Shown here: positions 9,767 to 18,093 of the stretch, piece after piece
Position numbering within the stretch: the stretch's first letter is position 1
Layout: each line of letters begins with the position of its first letter
Assembly: GCF_028747985.1 (NCBI RefSeq)
Contig: NZ_CP118108.1
Location: forward strand, 4,996,001 to 5,060,000
Reading direction: 5' to 3'
DNA length: 64,000 bases
Origin: Paenibacillus urinalis
Lineage (GTDB): Bacteria; Bacillota; Bacilli; Paenibacillales; Paenibacillaceae
The notes under the pieces: model-generated
The model's database searches: none
Told to the model about the DNA's origin: nothing
Seen by the model: only the letters and a program-made list of their open reading frames with translations
Position numbers and translations under genes: made by a program

Positions 9767-11542
9767 TTACCACCCTTCATCCGAGTTAGGAGACCCGTTC
9801 ATTCCTTTGTCCATCCGCTTACGCTCATGATTGGGGGTTGATGATGGCTTGAATATCATCTTCCACCAAGGCACCCGCATGATGATGTCTTTCGATTCGC
9901 CTTTACGATACGGACTCACACCAAGCAGATAGGGCTGTCCAAATGAAGTGAGCTGTGTCAGATGTGCCGAGATCAGGACTGTACCAATGACAATCCCGAA
10001 CAGACCCAAAGTTCCAGCGAGGATCATGATCGGAAACCGCAGCAGCCGAAGCGTAATGGCAAAGTTAAACCTTGGAATGGTGAAAGAAGCGATCCCTGTC
10101 ATGGATACGATGATAACCATCGGAGCCGACACGATACCCGCGGTCACAGCCGCCTGTCCGATAACAAGCGCCCCGAGAATACTTACCGCCTGACCGACTG
10201 CCTTAGGCAAGCGAACCCCTGCCTCCCGCAAGGCTTCGAATGAAATTTCCATCAGCATTGCTTCGACCAGGGCCGGAAAAGGAATGGCTTCACGGGCAGC
10301 TGCTATACTGATGATGAGCGTGGTCGGCAGCATATCCTGATGAAAGGTAGTTATCGCAATATATAAGGCAGGAAGAAATAATGCCACCATCATAAAGAAC
10401 AAACGGATCCACCGTAAGAAGTTACTGATAAAGAATCGTTCATAATAATCCTCACTCGCCTGAAGCATCTGCCACATCGTTACAGGTCCAAGCAAGGCGA
10501 AGGGAGTTCCATCCACCAAAATGCAAAATCGTCCTTCCAGCAGGTTGGCAACCACGGTATCCGGTCTTTCCGTGTAATGGAGCTGAGGGAACGGAGAATA
10601 GGGATGATCCTCAATCAATTCCTCGATATAGCCGGATTCGAGCACTCCATCGATATTGATCTTCTTAATGCGCTGCCGCACATCATCGATCAGCGCATCA
10701 CGGGCGATCCCTTTAATATAAGCAAGCACAACACTTGTCTTCGTTTCTGTCCCGAGTGTAAAATTCTCCATCTTGAGCATAGGCGTCTTCAGCTTGAAGC
10801 GGATCAGCCCTGTGTTCGCTCGAATCATTTCGGTAAATCCTTCGCGCGGTCCCCTGACAACCCCCTCTGTCTGCGGCTCTTGCACAGAACGTCGAAGCCC
10901 GCCCTTAAGATCGAAGAGCAGTGCTTCGTCATTGTCTTCAACCAGCACGAGTACACAGCCATCGGTTACACCATCTGCAGCTTCACGCCAGGTCTTGGCC
11001 TTCTTCACATGAGACAGCGAAATCGGAACCTTCTCAAGCTCAATATCCTCTGATGCTCCCTGAACATTTGCCAGATCAACACCTCTTACGAGAGGCAGTA
11101 TGATATGATCCTGCACTTCAAGAGAGATAACGATTCCTTCCAAGTAGGACAGGCATACGTCCGGGTATCCTTCATGCTTAATCTCGCGGAACACGAAGTC
11201 AGAGCAATCCTTGAACACCTCTTGAAGAACCCCAAGGTTTGACTTCAAATCCTCTGCGATAGGTAATTTCAACTGTGGAAGCTCAGGAACGGCATTATCC
11301 TCATTGGAGGAGTCCGCGGATTGCTTCGAGTCCTCCTGTTCGTCTCCGTCGGAGCCTGAATCTTCTGAATCTCCTGATTCACCTGAATCTTGCTTCTCAG
11401 ATGACGACTTCCCCTCTTGTTCTTCGGAAGACTTTTCCTTCTCCGTCTGTTGATCGTCAGACCCTTGCTTTTTCTCAAGCTCTTCGTTGTCTAATGCCTG
11501 ATCCTCGGAGCCTTGCTTCATCTCGTCCTTCTCACTGCTCAT
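9767..11542 (-). CDS. GerA-type spore germination receptor subunit (operon 1)
   Basis: A subunit of a germinant receptor (GerA/SpoVAF family, inner spore membrane), 591 residues. The first about 95 residues are a Glu/Ser/Asp/Gln-rich low-complexity extension (EEQEGKSSSEKQDSGESGDS), longer than in GerAA. The conserved core follows: SFVEEDNDEALLFDLKGG-like segment, the PQTEGVVRGPREGFTE motif, the TERPDTVVANLLEGRF motif, four to five C-terminal membrane helices, the AAAREAIPFPALVEAMLME motif and the Pro-rich QPYLLGVSPYR end. First gene of the operon; a sigma-G-like promoter lies about 57 bp upstream of its start. Confidence 0.93.
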   Translation of the reverse strand: MSSEKDEMKQGSEDQALDNEELEKKQGSDDQQTEKEKSSEEQEGKSSSEKQDSGESGDSEDSGSDGDEQEDSKQSADSSNEDNAVPELPQLKLPIAEDLKSNLGVLQEVFKDCSDFVFREIKHEGYPDVCLSYLEGIVISLEVQDHIILPLVRGVDLANVQGASEDIELEKVPISLSHVKKAKTWREAADGVTDGCVLVLVEDNDEALLFDLKGGLRRSVQEPQTEGVVRGPREGFTEMIRANTGLIRFKLKTPMLKMENFTLGTETKTSVVLAYIKGIARDALIDDVRQRIKKINIDGVLESGYIEELIEDHPYSPFPQLHYTERPDTVVANLLEGRFCILVDGTPFALLGPVTMWQMLQASEDYYERFFISNFLRWIRLFFMMVALFLPALYIAITTFHQDMLPTTLIISIAAAREAIPFPALVEAMLMEISFEALREAGVRLPKAVGQAVSILGALVIGQAAVTAGIVSAPMVIIVSMTGIASFTIPRFNFAITLRLLRFPIMILAGTLGLFGIVIGTVLISAHLTQLTSFGQPYLLGVSPYRKGESKDIIMRVPWWKMIFKPSSTPNHERKRMDKGMNGSPNSDEGW

Positions 11543-11598
11543 GACTGCTCACCTCTCTTGTTCCGGCGAAGATTAACTTCCATCCATTTTCTGAAAGA

Positions 11599-11628
11599 TA
11601 GCATGCAACCATTGGCACCAAATTATGC
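11599..11628 (-). promoter_or_regulatory. Predicted sigma-G promoter of ger operon 1
   Basis: Minus strand: GCATA (11628-11624), an 18-base spacer, then CATGCTA (11605-11599). This fits the forespore sigma-G consensus GHATR-N18-CATNHTA exactly and ends about 57 bp before the gerA-type ATG. Forespore expression is what is known for ger operons. Confidence 0.7.
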
Positions 11629-11671
11629 AAAAAAGGATTTTGCAGCATTCCCAAATCGAATGATTCAACAT

Positions 11672-11701
11672 CAAAAAAAGACTCTGCCTATGCAGAGTCT
11701 C
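11672..11701 (-). terminator. Rho-independent terminator after the BlaI-M56-DoxX operon
   Basis: Minus-strand AGACTCTGC...GCAGAGTCT perfect stem with a four-base loop followed by seven T residues, 25 bp past the DoxX stop. Confidence 0.9.
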
Positions 11702-11725
11702 CCACTTACTTCATATTCATGTTGC

Positions 11726-12139
11726 TTATCTGCGGCTTCGTCTTCTAAACAGGCTGTCCACTGCCACATATCTGCTGCCCGCTACCGCGAGTGTCAACGC
11801 CATCCCGATTAGAGCGATATCCAGCTCATACCCGCCTACAAACGGAGCACCCGTCTTTGCGGTAAAGATCGCGGCAACCAGTATGATGACAAAAATGATG
11901 CTGATCCATCTCGTAAACAGACCAATGATCAGCAGCAGCCCGCCGAAAAATTCAGCTAGAGCGACCAAAGTTGCCATAAACCCAGGAAGGCCAAGACTCA
12001 CAAAGAAGCTCTCCGTCCCTTCCATTCCTTGAAATTTGACAACTCCGTGTGCCATGAAGATTAATCCCAGCACGAGACGGGTGATCAACAAACCAATCTC
12101 CATGTTGCGGGTCTGACTGTAATTGTTGTTATTATACAT
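11726..12139 (-). CDS. DoxX family membrane protein
   Basis: 137-residue protein with four hydrophobic helices. It shows the DoxX-family pattern: LLITRLVLGLIFMAHGVVKF at the N-terminus, MATLVALAEFFGGLLLIIGLFTRW in the middle and an ALIGMALTLAVAGSRYVAVD end. Family members sit in the membrane and take part in redox or thiol homeostasis in some bacteria, but the biochemical role is not settled. It follows the M56 peptidase gene by 30 bp and is the last gene before a strong terminator, so it is probably under BlaI-type control. Confidence 0.88.
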   Translation of the reverse strand: MYNNNNYSQTRNMEIGLLITRLVLGLIFMAHGVVKFQGMEGTESFFVSLGLPGFMATLVALAEFFGGLLLIIGLFTRWISIIFVIILVAAIFTAKTGAPFVGGYELDIALIGMALTLAVAGSRYVAVDSLFRRRSRR

Positions 12140-12169
12140 TTGATTTCACTTCCTCCTTCTGCTTGCGAT

Positions 12170-13036
12170 TTAATAATGTGCGTAATTGAATAATAAGAAT
12201 AAAGCAGTCATGACAATAAAGGATACGGCAATATTCCATTTGGAATAAGGAAGCAGCAGCTCCTTGTCCGGCTCCAATATTCTGGAGATTCGGTCATTAA
12301 TGGATACATCTGCGGCGAATGGTGAAACAACAGCTCCAGTAAACAGGCGGTGATCCCGGCGACCTGATCTAATCAGCTTGATTAATGCGCCTCCGATTCC
12401 CACGGCAGAGCCTGACTGCTTGATCGCATAATTGTCGGCCAGAATCTCTCTGACCATCTTATAATTGGCTAGTATGTTTTTTAGTATAGGTACATATCCA
12501 AGGATGGATACACTGAGCGTTAGCAAAAAAGTCTTGAGCGGGTCATAATGACGCAGATGATAGTACTCATGATAGAGTACTGCGGTTAATTCCTGCTCAT
12601 CCAGCATATCAATAAGCCCGGTAGATAACACAATTCTTCTGCGAAACATGCCAAAAGCAAGCGCAACTGGCTCGGCAGCCGATATGACGATCATCTGCTG
12701 CTCCAGGTGAAGATGCTTATACCGTGAAGCCAGCTCCTTGGACATCGTATCATCCTTAAGCCACCGTATGTACTTATGCACATTCATTGTTCTGACCGCA
12801 TGCTTGATGATATAGAGCAGCATGAGCAGGAACGTGCTTAATACCAATACATTCAACAAGTGTATCAGCGACCATAGCCCAAGCTCTTTCATCCAGTGTG
12901 TACACCAGGTCAACAAATTAAATGTCATCGGAACATCCCAGATCATATGCAGACCGTACAGCCCCATCTGTATGAAAATAGCCGCCGTGATCGCCATGCC
13001 GACAGAGAACAACGTGAGGGAACGATAGGACCACAT
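12170..13036 (-). CDS. M56 (BlaR1/MecR1-type) membrane metallopeptidase
   Basis: 288-residue integral membrane zinc peptidase of family M56. The zinc-binding motif is HEYYH in AVLYHEYYHLRHYDPLK, with the downstream REILADNYA Glu as likely third ligand. Hydrophobic helices precede and follow the catalytic domain. Unlike BlaR1 it has no C-terminal penicillin-binding sensor domain, so the signal it detects is unknown. Such peptidases cleave or inactivate the partner BlaI-type repressor. The start is the ATG at 13036 because it shares one base with the repressor stop (TGATG) and has a GGAGAG site. Confidence 0.9.
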   Translation of the reverse strand: MWSYRSLTLFSVGMAITAAIFIQMGLYGLHMIWDVPMTFNLLTWCTHWMKELGLWSLIHLLNVLVLSTFLLMLLYIIKHAVRTMNVHKYIRWLKDDTMSKELASRYKHLHLEQQMIVISAAEPVALAFGMFRRRIVLSTGLIDMLDEQELTAVLYHEYYHLRHYDPLKTFLLTLSVSILGYVPILKNILANYKMVREILADNYAIKQSGSAVGIGGALIKLIRSGRRDHRLFTGAVVSPFAADVSINDRISRILEPDKELLLPYSKWNIAVSFIVMTALFLLFNYAHY

Positions 13037-13452
13037 CACTGTCTCTCCTTCTTCCATTGTTCAATCTTCTGCTCCAGCTGTGAGATAAGTTCCGGGTCGG
13101 CCTCCTCGACAGCATCCAGCATATGGGCTACAGCAATCGAACCAAACTGATCCATAAGTTCCTGTGTGAGCTCCTTGGACTGTGTGTTCATGAACTCTTC
13201 TCTGGTCTCGACAGGCGCATATATCGATGTTCTTCCCTGCATTTCCTTCAGAAGCACACCTTTATCGACAAGCCGATTCATGACCGTCATCACCGTATTG
13301 AAGTTCATCACCTTATTCTCACCCAGCTTCATTTGTACTTCCTTGATGCTGAGCGGTCCCTGACTCCACAAGACATCCATAATCTTCGCTTCCAGTGGTC
13401 CAAAAAAACGGTTCAGTCCCTGCTCTCCTACTTTGAAGTGACTTATCTTCAT
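13036..13452 (-). CDS. BlaI/MecI/CopY family transcriptional repressor
   Basis: 138-residue winged-helix repressor of the Penicillinase_R family: LEAKIMDVLWSQGPLSIKEV, NTVMTVMNRLVDKGVL (recognition helix) and RTSIYAPVETREEF. Members dimerise, repress their own operon and are inactivated through the adjacent M56 peptidase. The reading frame is open further upstream, but the ATG at 13452 is chosen because AAGGGGTG lies seven bases before it and the family homology begins there. First gene of BlaI-M56-DoxX; a near-consensus sigma-A promoter precedes it. Confidence 0.92.
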   Translation of the reverse strand: MKISHFKVGEQGLNRFFGPLEAKIMDVLWSQGPLSIKEVQMKLGENKVMNFNTVMTVMNRLVDKGVLLKEMQGRTSIYAPVETREEFMNTQSKELTQELMDQFGSIAVAHMLDAVEEADPELISQLEQKIEQWKKERQ

Positions 13453-13475
13453 GGCACACCCCTTCCACACTACCA

Positions 13476-13503
13476 ATTGTAATGTCATATGGTTTGTTGT
13501 CAA
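13476..13503 (-). promoter_or_regulatory. Sigma-A promoter of the blaI-type operon
   Basis: Minus strand: TTGACA (13503-13498), 16-base spacer, TACAAT (13481-13476), 23 bp upstream of the ATG at 13452. TACA/TGTA half-sites as used by BlaI repressors are present around the -10, but no clean dyad is seen. Confidence 0.7.
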
Positions 13504-13524
13504 CCATAGGTGAGAAGCAATAAT

Positions 13525-13555
13525 AGCCATGCAGGAATCGGAATTCCGCATGGCT
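13525..13555 (-). terminator. Possible terminator after katA
   Basis: AGCCATGC and its complement GCATGGCT form an 8-bp stem enclosing a second small palindrome (GGAATTCC on the minus strand), 80 bp past the katA stop. The T-run is poor (ATTATTGCTT), so strength is doubtful. Confidence 0.4.
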
Positions 13556-13636
13556 ATGATTAGCAATGAGTCCATTTTCATAATTACACTGGGCTTTCAC
13601 CAACAGATACTAGAAATAGATTCAAATTATATTCAA

Positions 13637-15100
13637 TTAAACTTCTTCCGTTACTTTCAATTCAACCGACAGGCCCAGACCTTCAGCGATACGTGTTCCG
13701 TATTCTGGATCGGCTTTGTAGAAGTGCTCGATTTGACGGCGTTTGATCTCCTCATATTGTACCGGCATCATTGAACCTACAATATTTGCGACCAAGCGAG
13801 TACGCTCATCTTCGCTTAACAGACGGTAGAGATCTCCGGCCTGGGAGTAATGATCCTCACTGTCATAGGATACTTGCGCGGCTTCTCCTGTTACTTCAAA
13901 CGGAGTTTGCTTCGCGCTCGGATCCTCGAAGGGCCCGCCGAAGCTGTTAGGCTCGTAGTACATGGAACGGCCGCCGTTATCTCCTGTCGCCATGAAGCCG
14001 TCACGCTGATGATGATGAACCGGGCATTTCGGACTGTTCACCGGCAGCTGGTTATGGTTCGCACCTACACGGTAGCGGTGTGCATCACCGTAAGCAAACA
14101 GACGTCCTTGAAGCAATTTGTCAGGAGAAGCTTCGATACCAGGTACGAATGAACCTGGAGTGAAGGTAGCCTGCTCCACTTCAGCAAAATAATTCTCTGG
14201 ATTGCGGTTCAGCGTCATCGTTCCTACTTCAATCAATGGATAGTCTTTTTGGGACCAGACTTTGGTCACATCAAATGCATCATAGCGATACGTATTTGCA
14301 TCTTCAATCGGCATGATTTGAACATACAGCGTCCAAGAAGGGAAGTCCCCATTCTCAATAGCGTTGAACAAATCTTCTGTATGATAATCAGGATTCACGC
14401 CTGCAATTTGCTCTGCTGTAGCGTTATCCAGGTTTTTGATCCCTTGGTTTGTTTTGAAGTGATATTTAACCCATACGGCTTGACCTTCAGCATTCACCCA
14501 TTTGAAGGTATGGCTTCCGAATCCATGCATATGTCTCCAGGTTGCAGGGATACCGCGGTCAGACATCAGGATCGTTACTTGATGCAAAGCTTCCGGAGAC
14601 AGAGACCAGAAATCCCAAACCGAATTTGGATTTTTCAAGTGGGTACGCGGATCTCTCTTCTGTGTATGAATGAAATCAGGGAACTTGATCGCATCACGGA
14701 TGAAGAATACAGGAGTATTGTTACCTACCAGATCGTAGTTGCCTTCTTCTGTATAGAATTTGACCGCAAATCCACGCGGATCGCGCTGAGTATCGGCTGC
14801 ACCAAGCTCACCGGCTACAGTGGAGAAACGAATGAACATATCTGTTTCTTTACCTACCCCGTTGAACAATTTCGCCTTTGTATATTTGGACATATCATTT
14901 GTTACTTTAAATGTACCGAATGCGCCGCCGCCCTTGGCATGCACGACACGCTCCGGAATACGCTCACGGTTGAAATGAGCCAATTTTTCAAGCAGATGTA
15001 CATCCTGAATCAAAGTTGGCCCGCGATGGCCTGCAGTCATTGAATTTTGGTTGTCTCCTACTGGAGCACCCCAGCTCGTCGTTAAACGTTGGTTCGTCAT
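13637..15100 (-). CDS. katA: Catalase, heme-dependent, clade 3
   Basis: 487-residue monofunctional heme catalase that dismutates H2O2 in the cytoplasm; length fits the small-subunit clade 3 type (B. subtilis KatA). The distal His54 is in [16 protein letters not shown], the distal Asn in [19 protein letters not shown] context is followed by [13 protein letters not shown], and the proximal heme Tyr is in [15 protein letters not shown] PerR-box-like palindrome lies about 45 bp upstream and overlaps the likely -35 region. The probable regulator gene lies 1 kb upstream. Confidence 0.97.
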   Translation of the reverse strand: MTNQRLTTSWGAPVGDNQNSMTAGHRGPTLIQDVHLLEKLAHFNRERIPERVVHAKGGGAFGTFKVTNDMSKYTKAKLFNGVGKETDMFIRFSTVAGELGAADTQRDPRGFAVKFYTEEGNYDLVGNNTPVFFIRDAIKFPDFIHTQKRDPRTHLKNPNSVWDFWSLSPEALHQVTILMSDRGIPATWRHMHGFGSHTFKWVNAEGQAVWVKYHFKTNQGIKNLDNATAEQIAGVNPDYHTEDLFNAIENGDFPSWTLYVQIMPIEDANTYRYDAFDVTKVWSQKDYPLIEVGTMTLNRNPENYFAEVEQATFTPGSFVPGIEASPDKLLQGRLFAYGDAHRYRVGANHNQLPVNSPKCPVHHHQRDGFMATGDNGGRSMYYEPNSFGGPFEDPSAKQTPFEVTGEAAQVSYDSEDHYSQAGDLYRLLSEDERTRLVANIVGSMMPVQYEEIKRRQIEHFYKADPEYGTRIAEGLGLSVELKVTEEV

Positions 15101-15142
15101 TTTGCTGCACCTCTCTAATTTTTAGTCTATTTATATGTGTAT

Positions 15143-15157
15143 TTAGATCTGATCTAA
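15143..15157 (-). promoter_or_regulatory. PerR/Fur-type operator in the katA promoter
   Basis: A perfect 7-1-7 palindrome, TTAGATC-A-GATCTAA on the minus strand, extended by one or two more paired bases each side. The architecture equals the PerR box (TTATAATNATTATAA) though the sequence differs. A TTTAGA -35 inside it and a TATAAA -10 at 17 bases would place the box over the promoter. Confidence 0.7.
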
Positions 15158-15314
15158 ATTTATGTATAGATTGTAGCATGGCTGCCGATTGGCTTGCATG
15201 AGGAACAAATGAACTTTTGAGCGCGGCACATGAACCTTATTTGCATCAGATGAAGAAGTGTGAAGATTATGGAAATTTCATGAACAGCTAAAGGTATTTA
15301 GAAACCGATTCGAT

Positions 15315-15370
15315 TAAAAAATAAAAAGAAGTCTTTAAATGCAGTCAAATGAACTGTCATTTAAAGACTT
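15315..15370 (-). terminator. Rho-independent terminator after the regulator gene
   Basis: Minus strand: AAGTCTTTAAATG paired with CATTTAAAGACTT, then CTTTTTATTTTTT, 5 bp past the stop of the response-regulator-like gene at 15375. Confidence 0.85.
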
Positions 15371-15374
15371 CCTT

Positions 15375-16187
15375 CTAGTCCGCAAGCCGGTAGCCGACTC
15401 CTCTCACGGTAATGATATATTTAGGTGCCGCCGCTTGATCCCCAAGCTTCTTGCGCAGGCTCTTGATATGAACATCGACAACATTGCTGCCTCCGGTAAA
15501 GTCCGTCTCCCATACTCGGGAGAGCATCTCCTCGCGGGAAATGACAGAGCCCTTCGCGTTCATGAGAATAAGCAGCAGATCATATTCCGTCTTAGTCAGA
15601 TGAATCTGGTTGTCCTGCTTATACACAAGCATGCGTTCCGTGTCCACTCTGAGGTCCTTGAAGGCCAGGCAATCACTATTGTTCGTCTTGGATGTGTGGT
15701 GACTCCGAGGTGTCCCGCGGCTAATAATCCGCTGAACATGATACAGTGCCTCATGAGGACGTCCAGGCCATACAAGCAGCTCTTCCTGAAGCAGCTCCGG
15801 TGCTGCCCCTCGAATGAAGTTCTCACTCACCAGGAACAAGGTTTGCCCCGCGGTTGAGTTCTTCAGCTTCAGCTGCAGATCCAGTGCATCCATCTCATCA
15901 TATGACGTTACATCATAGATCAGAAGATCATGAGGAATGCTTCCGTATAATTCTGGCTCAAGCCGGTGGAACATCATCACGTCAAAACAGCGATCGGTCA
16001 GCAGCTTCACCAGATCATGAACTTGATTGAGCACTGGACTTACGAGCAGGATCCGCTTCGTTACTGCACAGAACGGCACCACAGGCTCCTCAGCTCGATT
16101 AAACATTTGAGCCGCCTTATCTTGCGATATACGGATCGAAGCGTAAGGATACTGATTAATGTTCGCTATTTCTGCTTGCTTTTGCAT
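15375..16187 (-). CDS. OmpR-type DNA-binding protein with degenerate receiver domain
   Basis: 270-residue protein. The C-terminal 100 residues are a clear OmpR/PhoB winged helix (LTKTEYDLLLILMNAKGSVI, SRVWETDF, NVVDVHIKSLRKKLGD, ITVRGVGYRLAD). The N-terminal half looks like a receiver that has lost key positions: RILLVSPV replaces the acidic LLVDDE pocket, LLIYDVTS keeps one possible acceptor Asp, and LVWPGRP replaces the Lys-Pro loop. No histidine kinase gene is adjacent. It overlaps the end of the perR-like gene by 22 bp, so it is translated with it and may act in the same stress response. Start 16187 is preferred; an in-frame ATG at 16196 lies too close to GGAGG. Confidence 0.82.
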   Translation of the reverse strand: MQKQAEIANINQYPYASIRISQDKAAQMFNRAEEPVVPFCAVTKRILLVSPVLNQVHDLVKLLTDRCFDVMMFHRLEPELYGSIPHDLLIYDVTSYDEMDALDLQLKLKNSTAGQTLFLVSENFIRGAAPELLQEELLVWPGRPHEALYHVQRIISRGTPRSHHTSKTNNSDCLAFKDLRVDTERMLVYKQDNQIHLTKTEYDLLLILMNAKGSVISREEMLSRVWETDFTGGSNVVDVHIKSLRKKLGDQAAAPKYIITVRGVGYRLAD

Positions 16188-16561
16188 TCCGGACATACAC
16201 CTCCAAATACAACATGTGCATGATCAATTTCATACCCTGTCTCTTGCGCTACCAATTCGGTCCAGCTCTCAGGAACATCTGTCATCACTTCGTCGACCTT
16301 ACCGCATACTTCACAGATAATATGCTGATGGTCATCTGTTCTCGCATCGTATCTGCTGGCGGTTTCGCCCAGCTTGAGCTCTTGAATCAATTCCTTCTCT
16401 ACCAGATACCGAAGGGAATTGTACACCGTACCATACGCCAGGTTATATCCTTCTTGGGACAGCATGGTCATTACTTCTGCTGCAGTAGGGTGATTATGTG
16501 ATTTACGTACGACATCATAAACAGCTTGACGCTGCGTCGTTAAATTTAATGTTTTAGCCAT
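16166..16561 (-). CDS. perR: Fur family regulator, PerR-like
   Basis: 131-residue Fur-family metalloregulator: winged helix (TTQRQAVYDVV, HPTAAEVMTML, YGTVYNSLRYL) and a C-terminal dimer domain with structural-zinc pairs CEVCG and CPEC. Regulatory metal ligands of PerR are present at His24, Asp72, His78 and His80 (H37, D85, H91, H93 in B. subtilis). The position of B. subtilis Asp104 holds Glu91 here with Asp90 just before it. PerR is inferred because katA shares a related palindrome with this gene's own upstream region. It is co-transcribed with the regulator gene at 15375. Confidence 0.82.
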   Translation of the reverse strand: MAKTLNLTTQRQAVYDVVRKSHNHPTAAEVMTMLSQEGYNLAYGTVYNSLRYLVEKELIQELKLGETASRYDARTDDHQHIICEVCGKVDEVMTDVPESWTELVAQETGYEIDHAHVVFGGVCPECKSKQK

Positions 16562-16600
16562 AAGATCATCAGATCTCCTTCTATATGAAAAGAACTTATT

Positions 16601-16623
16601 TTTAGATTAAGTATAAATCTAAA
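16601..16623 (-). promoter_or_regulatory. PerR/Fur-type operator upstream of perR
   Basis: TTTAGATT...AATCTAAA inverted repeat 40 bp upstream of the perR-like start. Within it TTAGATT-A-AGTATAA also fits the 7-1-7 box. It shares the TTAGAT/ATCTAA half-sites with the katA operator, which suggests autoregulation. Confidence 0.6.
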
Positions 16624-16746
16624 GTCATAGGTAGTCAATCCCTGCATAAATTCCAATTCAGGGACTCAAAATAGGGTGACAATCACGAAACGAATAGGTT
16701 CAGTTCACAGATCGTTTTACCCAAAATGAGAAGAGGAGAGGTATAC

Positions 16747-17070
16747 ATGCTCAAAGCTGCAGGCGCTTTTATCGTCTTGTCCTTGCTTACCATCGCATTT
16801 GATATTGCAACCGACATCTTCTTTGGCCACGGCAAGATTGACTCTGCCTTTAATATTGATAATTATATTCTACGCCCGGCGGAGAAAAACACGCTGAAGC
16901 TCGTTGGGATCGTCGTATTTCTACATTTCTGCGGCAAACCGGTAGGTAAAGGCCTGTACAAACTGTTTAACCTCATCAACAAACCCTTACGCTCCGGCGC
17001 TCCTCCGCTGTCTTCGCTTATGAATCCAAGCGGCTACAAGCAGCAGACTGGGAAAAAAGAACAAAAATAA
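16747..17070 (+). CDS. Small membrane protein of unknown function
   Basis: 107-residue protein with two hydrophobic segments (LKAAGAFIVLSLLTIAFDIA and LKLVGIVVFLHFCGKP) and a basic tail. No family recognised. The ATG at 16747 is chosen for its strong AGAGGAGAGG site; the frame is open seven codons further up. Its last 84 bp overlap, in convergent orientation, the 3' end of the ger operon 2 permease gene. Both frames look real up to their stops, so transcripts of the two genes would be complementary at their ends. Confidence 0.6.
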   Translation: MLKAAGAFIVLSLLTIAFDIATDIFFGHGKIDSAFNIDNYILRPAEKNTLKLVGIVVFLHFCGKPVGKGLYKLFNLINKPLRSGAPPLSSLMNPSGYKQQTGKKEQK

Positions 17071-18090
17071 GGGGTGCACATAGTAGAAAGCAAGAACACC
17101 AAACTCAATTTGAAATATATAATTTCTCGCCATACTGTAAGACCATACCAGGAATATAAAGGCAACAGGAATAACTAGTTTTCGGTAAGGGATATTGAAA
17201 ATATCGGATGCACCAATCAACACCGCTGTGAAATACAATGCGACTCTATAGAAATTAGTAATAATCATCGTCATTACGACCAAAATGTCTACCCGCTGGA
17301 TAAAGTCAGAGATCTGAATGGTACTAATGGTGGATAGTACGGGAAAAGGTGATCCCTTCGCTATATTGAGCCCCAGAGAAGCAATATTTAGAAACATGGT
17401 CTGAGTAAGGAGCAGGCCTCCAATGATAATTGCAATGATGCCAATATAACCGCCTTTCTCAGGTCTGCGCATATATGGCAGCAGCATGAGGAAGAGGATC
17501 ATTTCACCAAAAGGAACGATAAGGGTATCCGTCGTTATTGCCTCCCACAGGGGTCCGATCCCATCACCAAGTATGGGAAGAACATAATCAACATGGACTG
17601 AACCCGAGGCAAACAGCAAGACATTAATAATGAATACAATGGAGAAAATAAAAACCATGAGTAATACAGCAGTGCGTGCCAATACCTCAAAGCCTAAATA
17701 GGTCACATAAGCCACACAACAAATCATGAGTGTAGTAATGACGAGAAGGGGCGTACTATTCAGCAAAACGATGTTCACGAGATTGGAGCCTTCCCGCAAA
17801 TTACGGGAGCCAATGTACATAAAATAGATAACATACATTAAGCCCACCGCAGTCCCTGCATATTTACCGAGTAATTTCCGGCTGATTGCCGTCAGAGGAA
17901 GTGTAGGGAAATGTCTGGAAATAGAGGCGTAGAACCAGAACAATACAGCCCCCAGAATCATACCGATCAGTGAGGCCATCCATGCATCCCTGCCTGCCGA
18001 GAAACCTAGATTGATGACCGCAGCAACACCTATTTCAAATAAAAGCATTAAGGAGATCATTTGTCCCGTACTGATCTGGTTTCTATTCAT
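16987..18090 (-). CDS. Spore germination permease, GerAB type (operon 2)
   Basis: B subunit of a second germinant receptor, 367 residues with about ten transmembrane segments and no hydrophilic tail, the normal GerAB length. It opens MNRNQISTGQMISLMLLFEIG; family features include the GRDAWMASLIGMILG segment, NLVNIVLLNSTP, the PFGEMILFLMLLPYM stretch and IQISDFIQRVDILVVMTMII. It ends the A-C-B operon, 3 bp after the gerC-type stop. Confidence 0.92.
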   Translation of the reverse strand: MNRNQISTGQMISLMLLFEIGVAAVINLGFSAGRDAWMASLIGMILGAVLFWFYASISRHFPTLPLTAISRKLLGKYAGTAVGLMYVIYFMYIGSRNLREGSNLVNIVLLNSTPLLVITTLMICCVAYVTYLGFEVLARTAVLLMVFIFSIVFIINVLLFASGSVHVDYVLPILGDGIGPLWEAITTDTLIVPFGEMILFLMLLPYMRRPEKGGYIGIIAIIIGGLLLTQTMFLNIASLGLNIAKGSPFPVLSTISTIQISDFIQRVDILVVMTMIITNFYRVALYFTAVLIGASDIFNIPYRKLVIPVAFIFLVWSYSMARNYIFQIEFGVLAFYYVHPLFLFFFPSLLLVAAWIHKRRQRRSAGA

Positions 18091-18093
18091 TCC

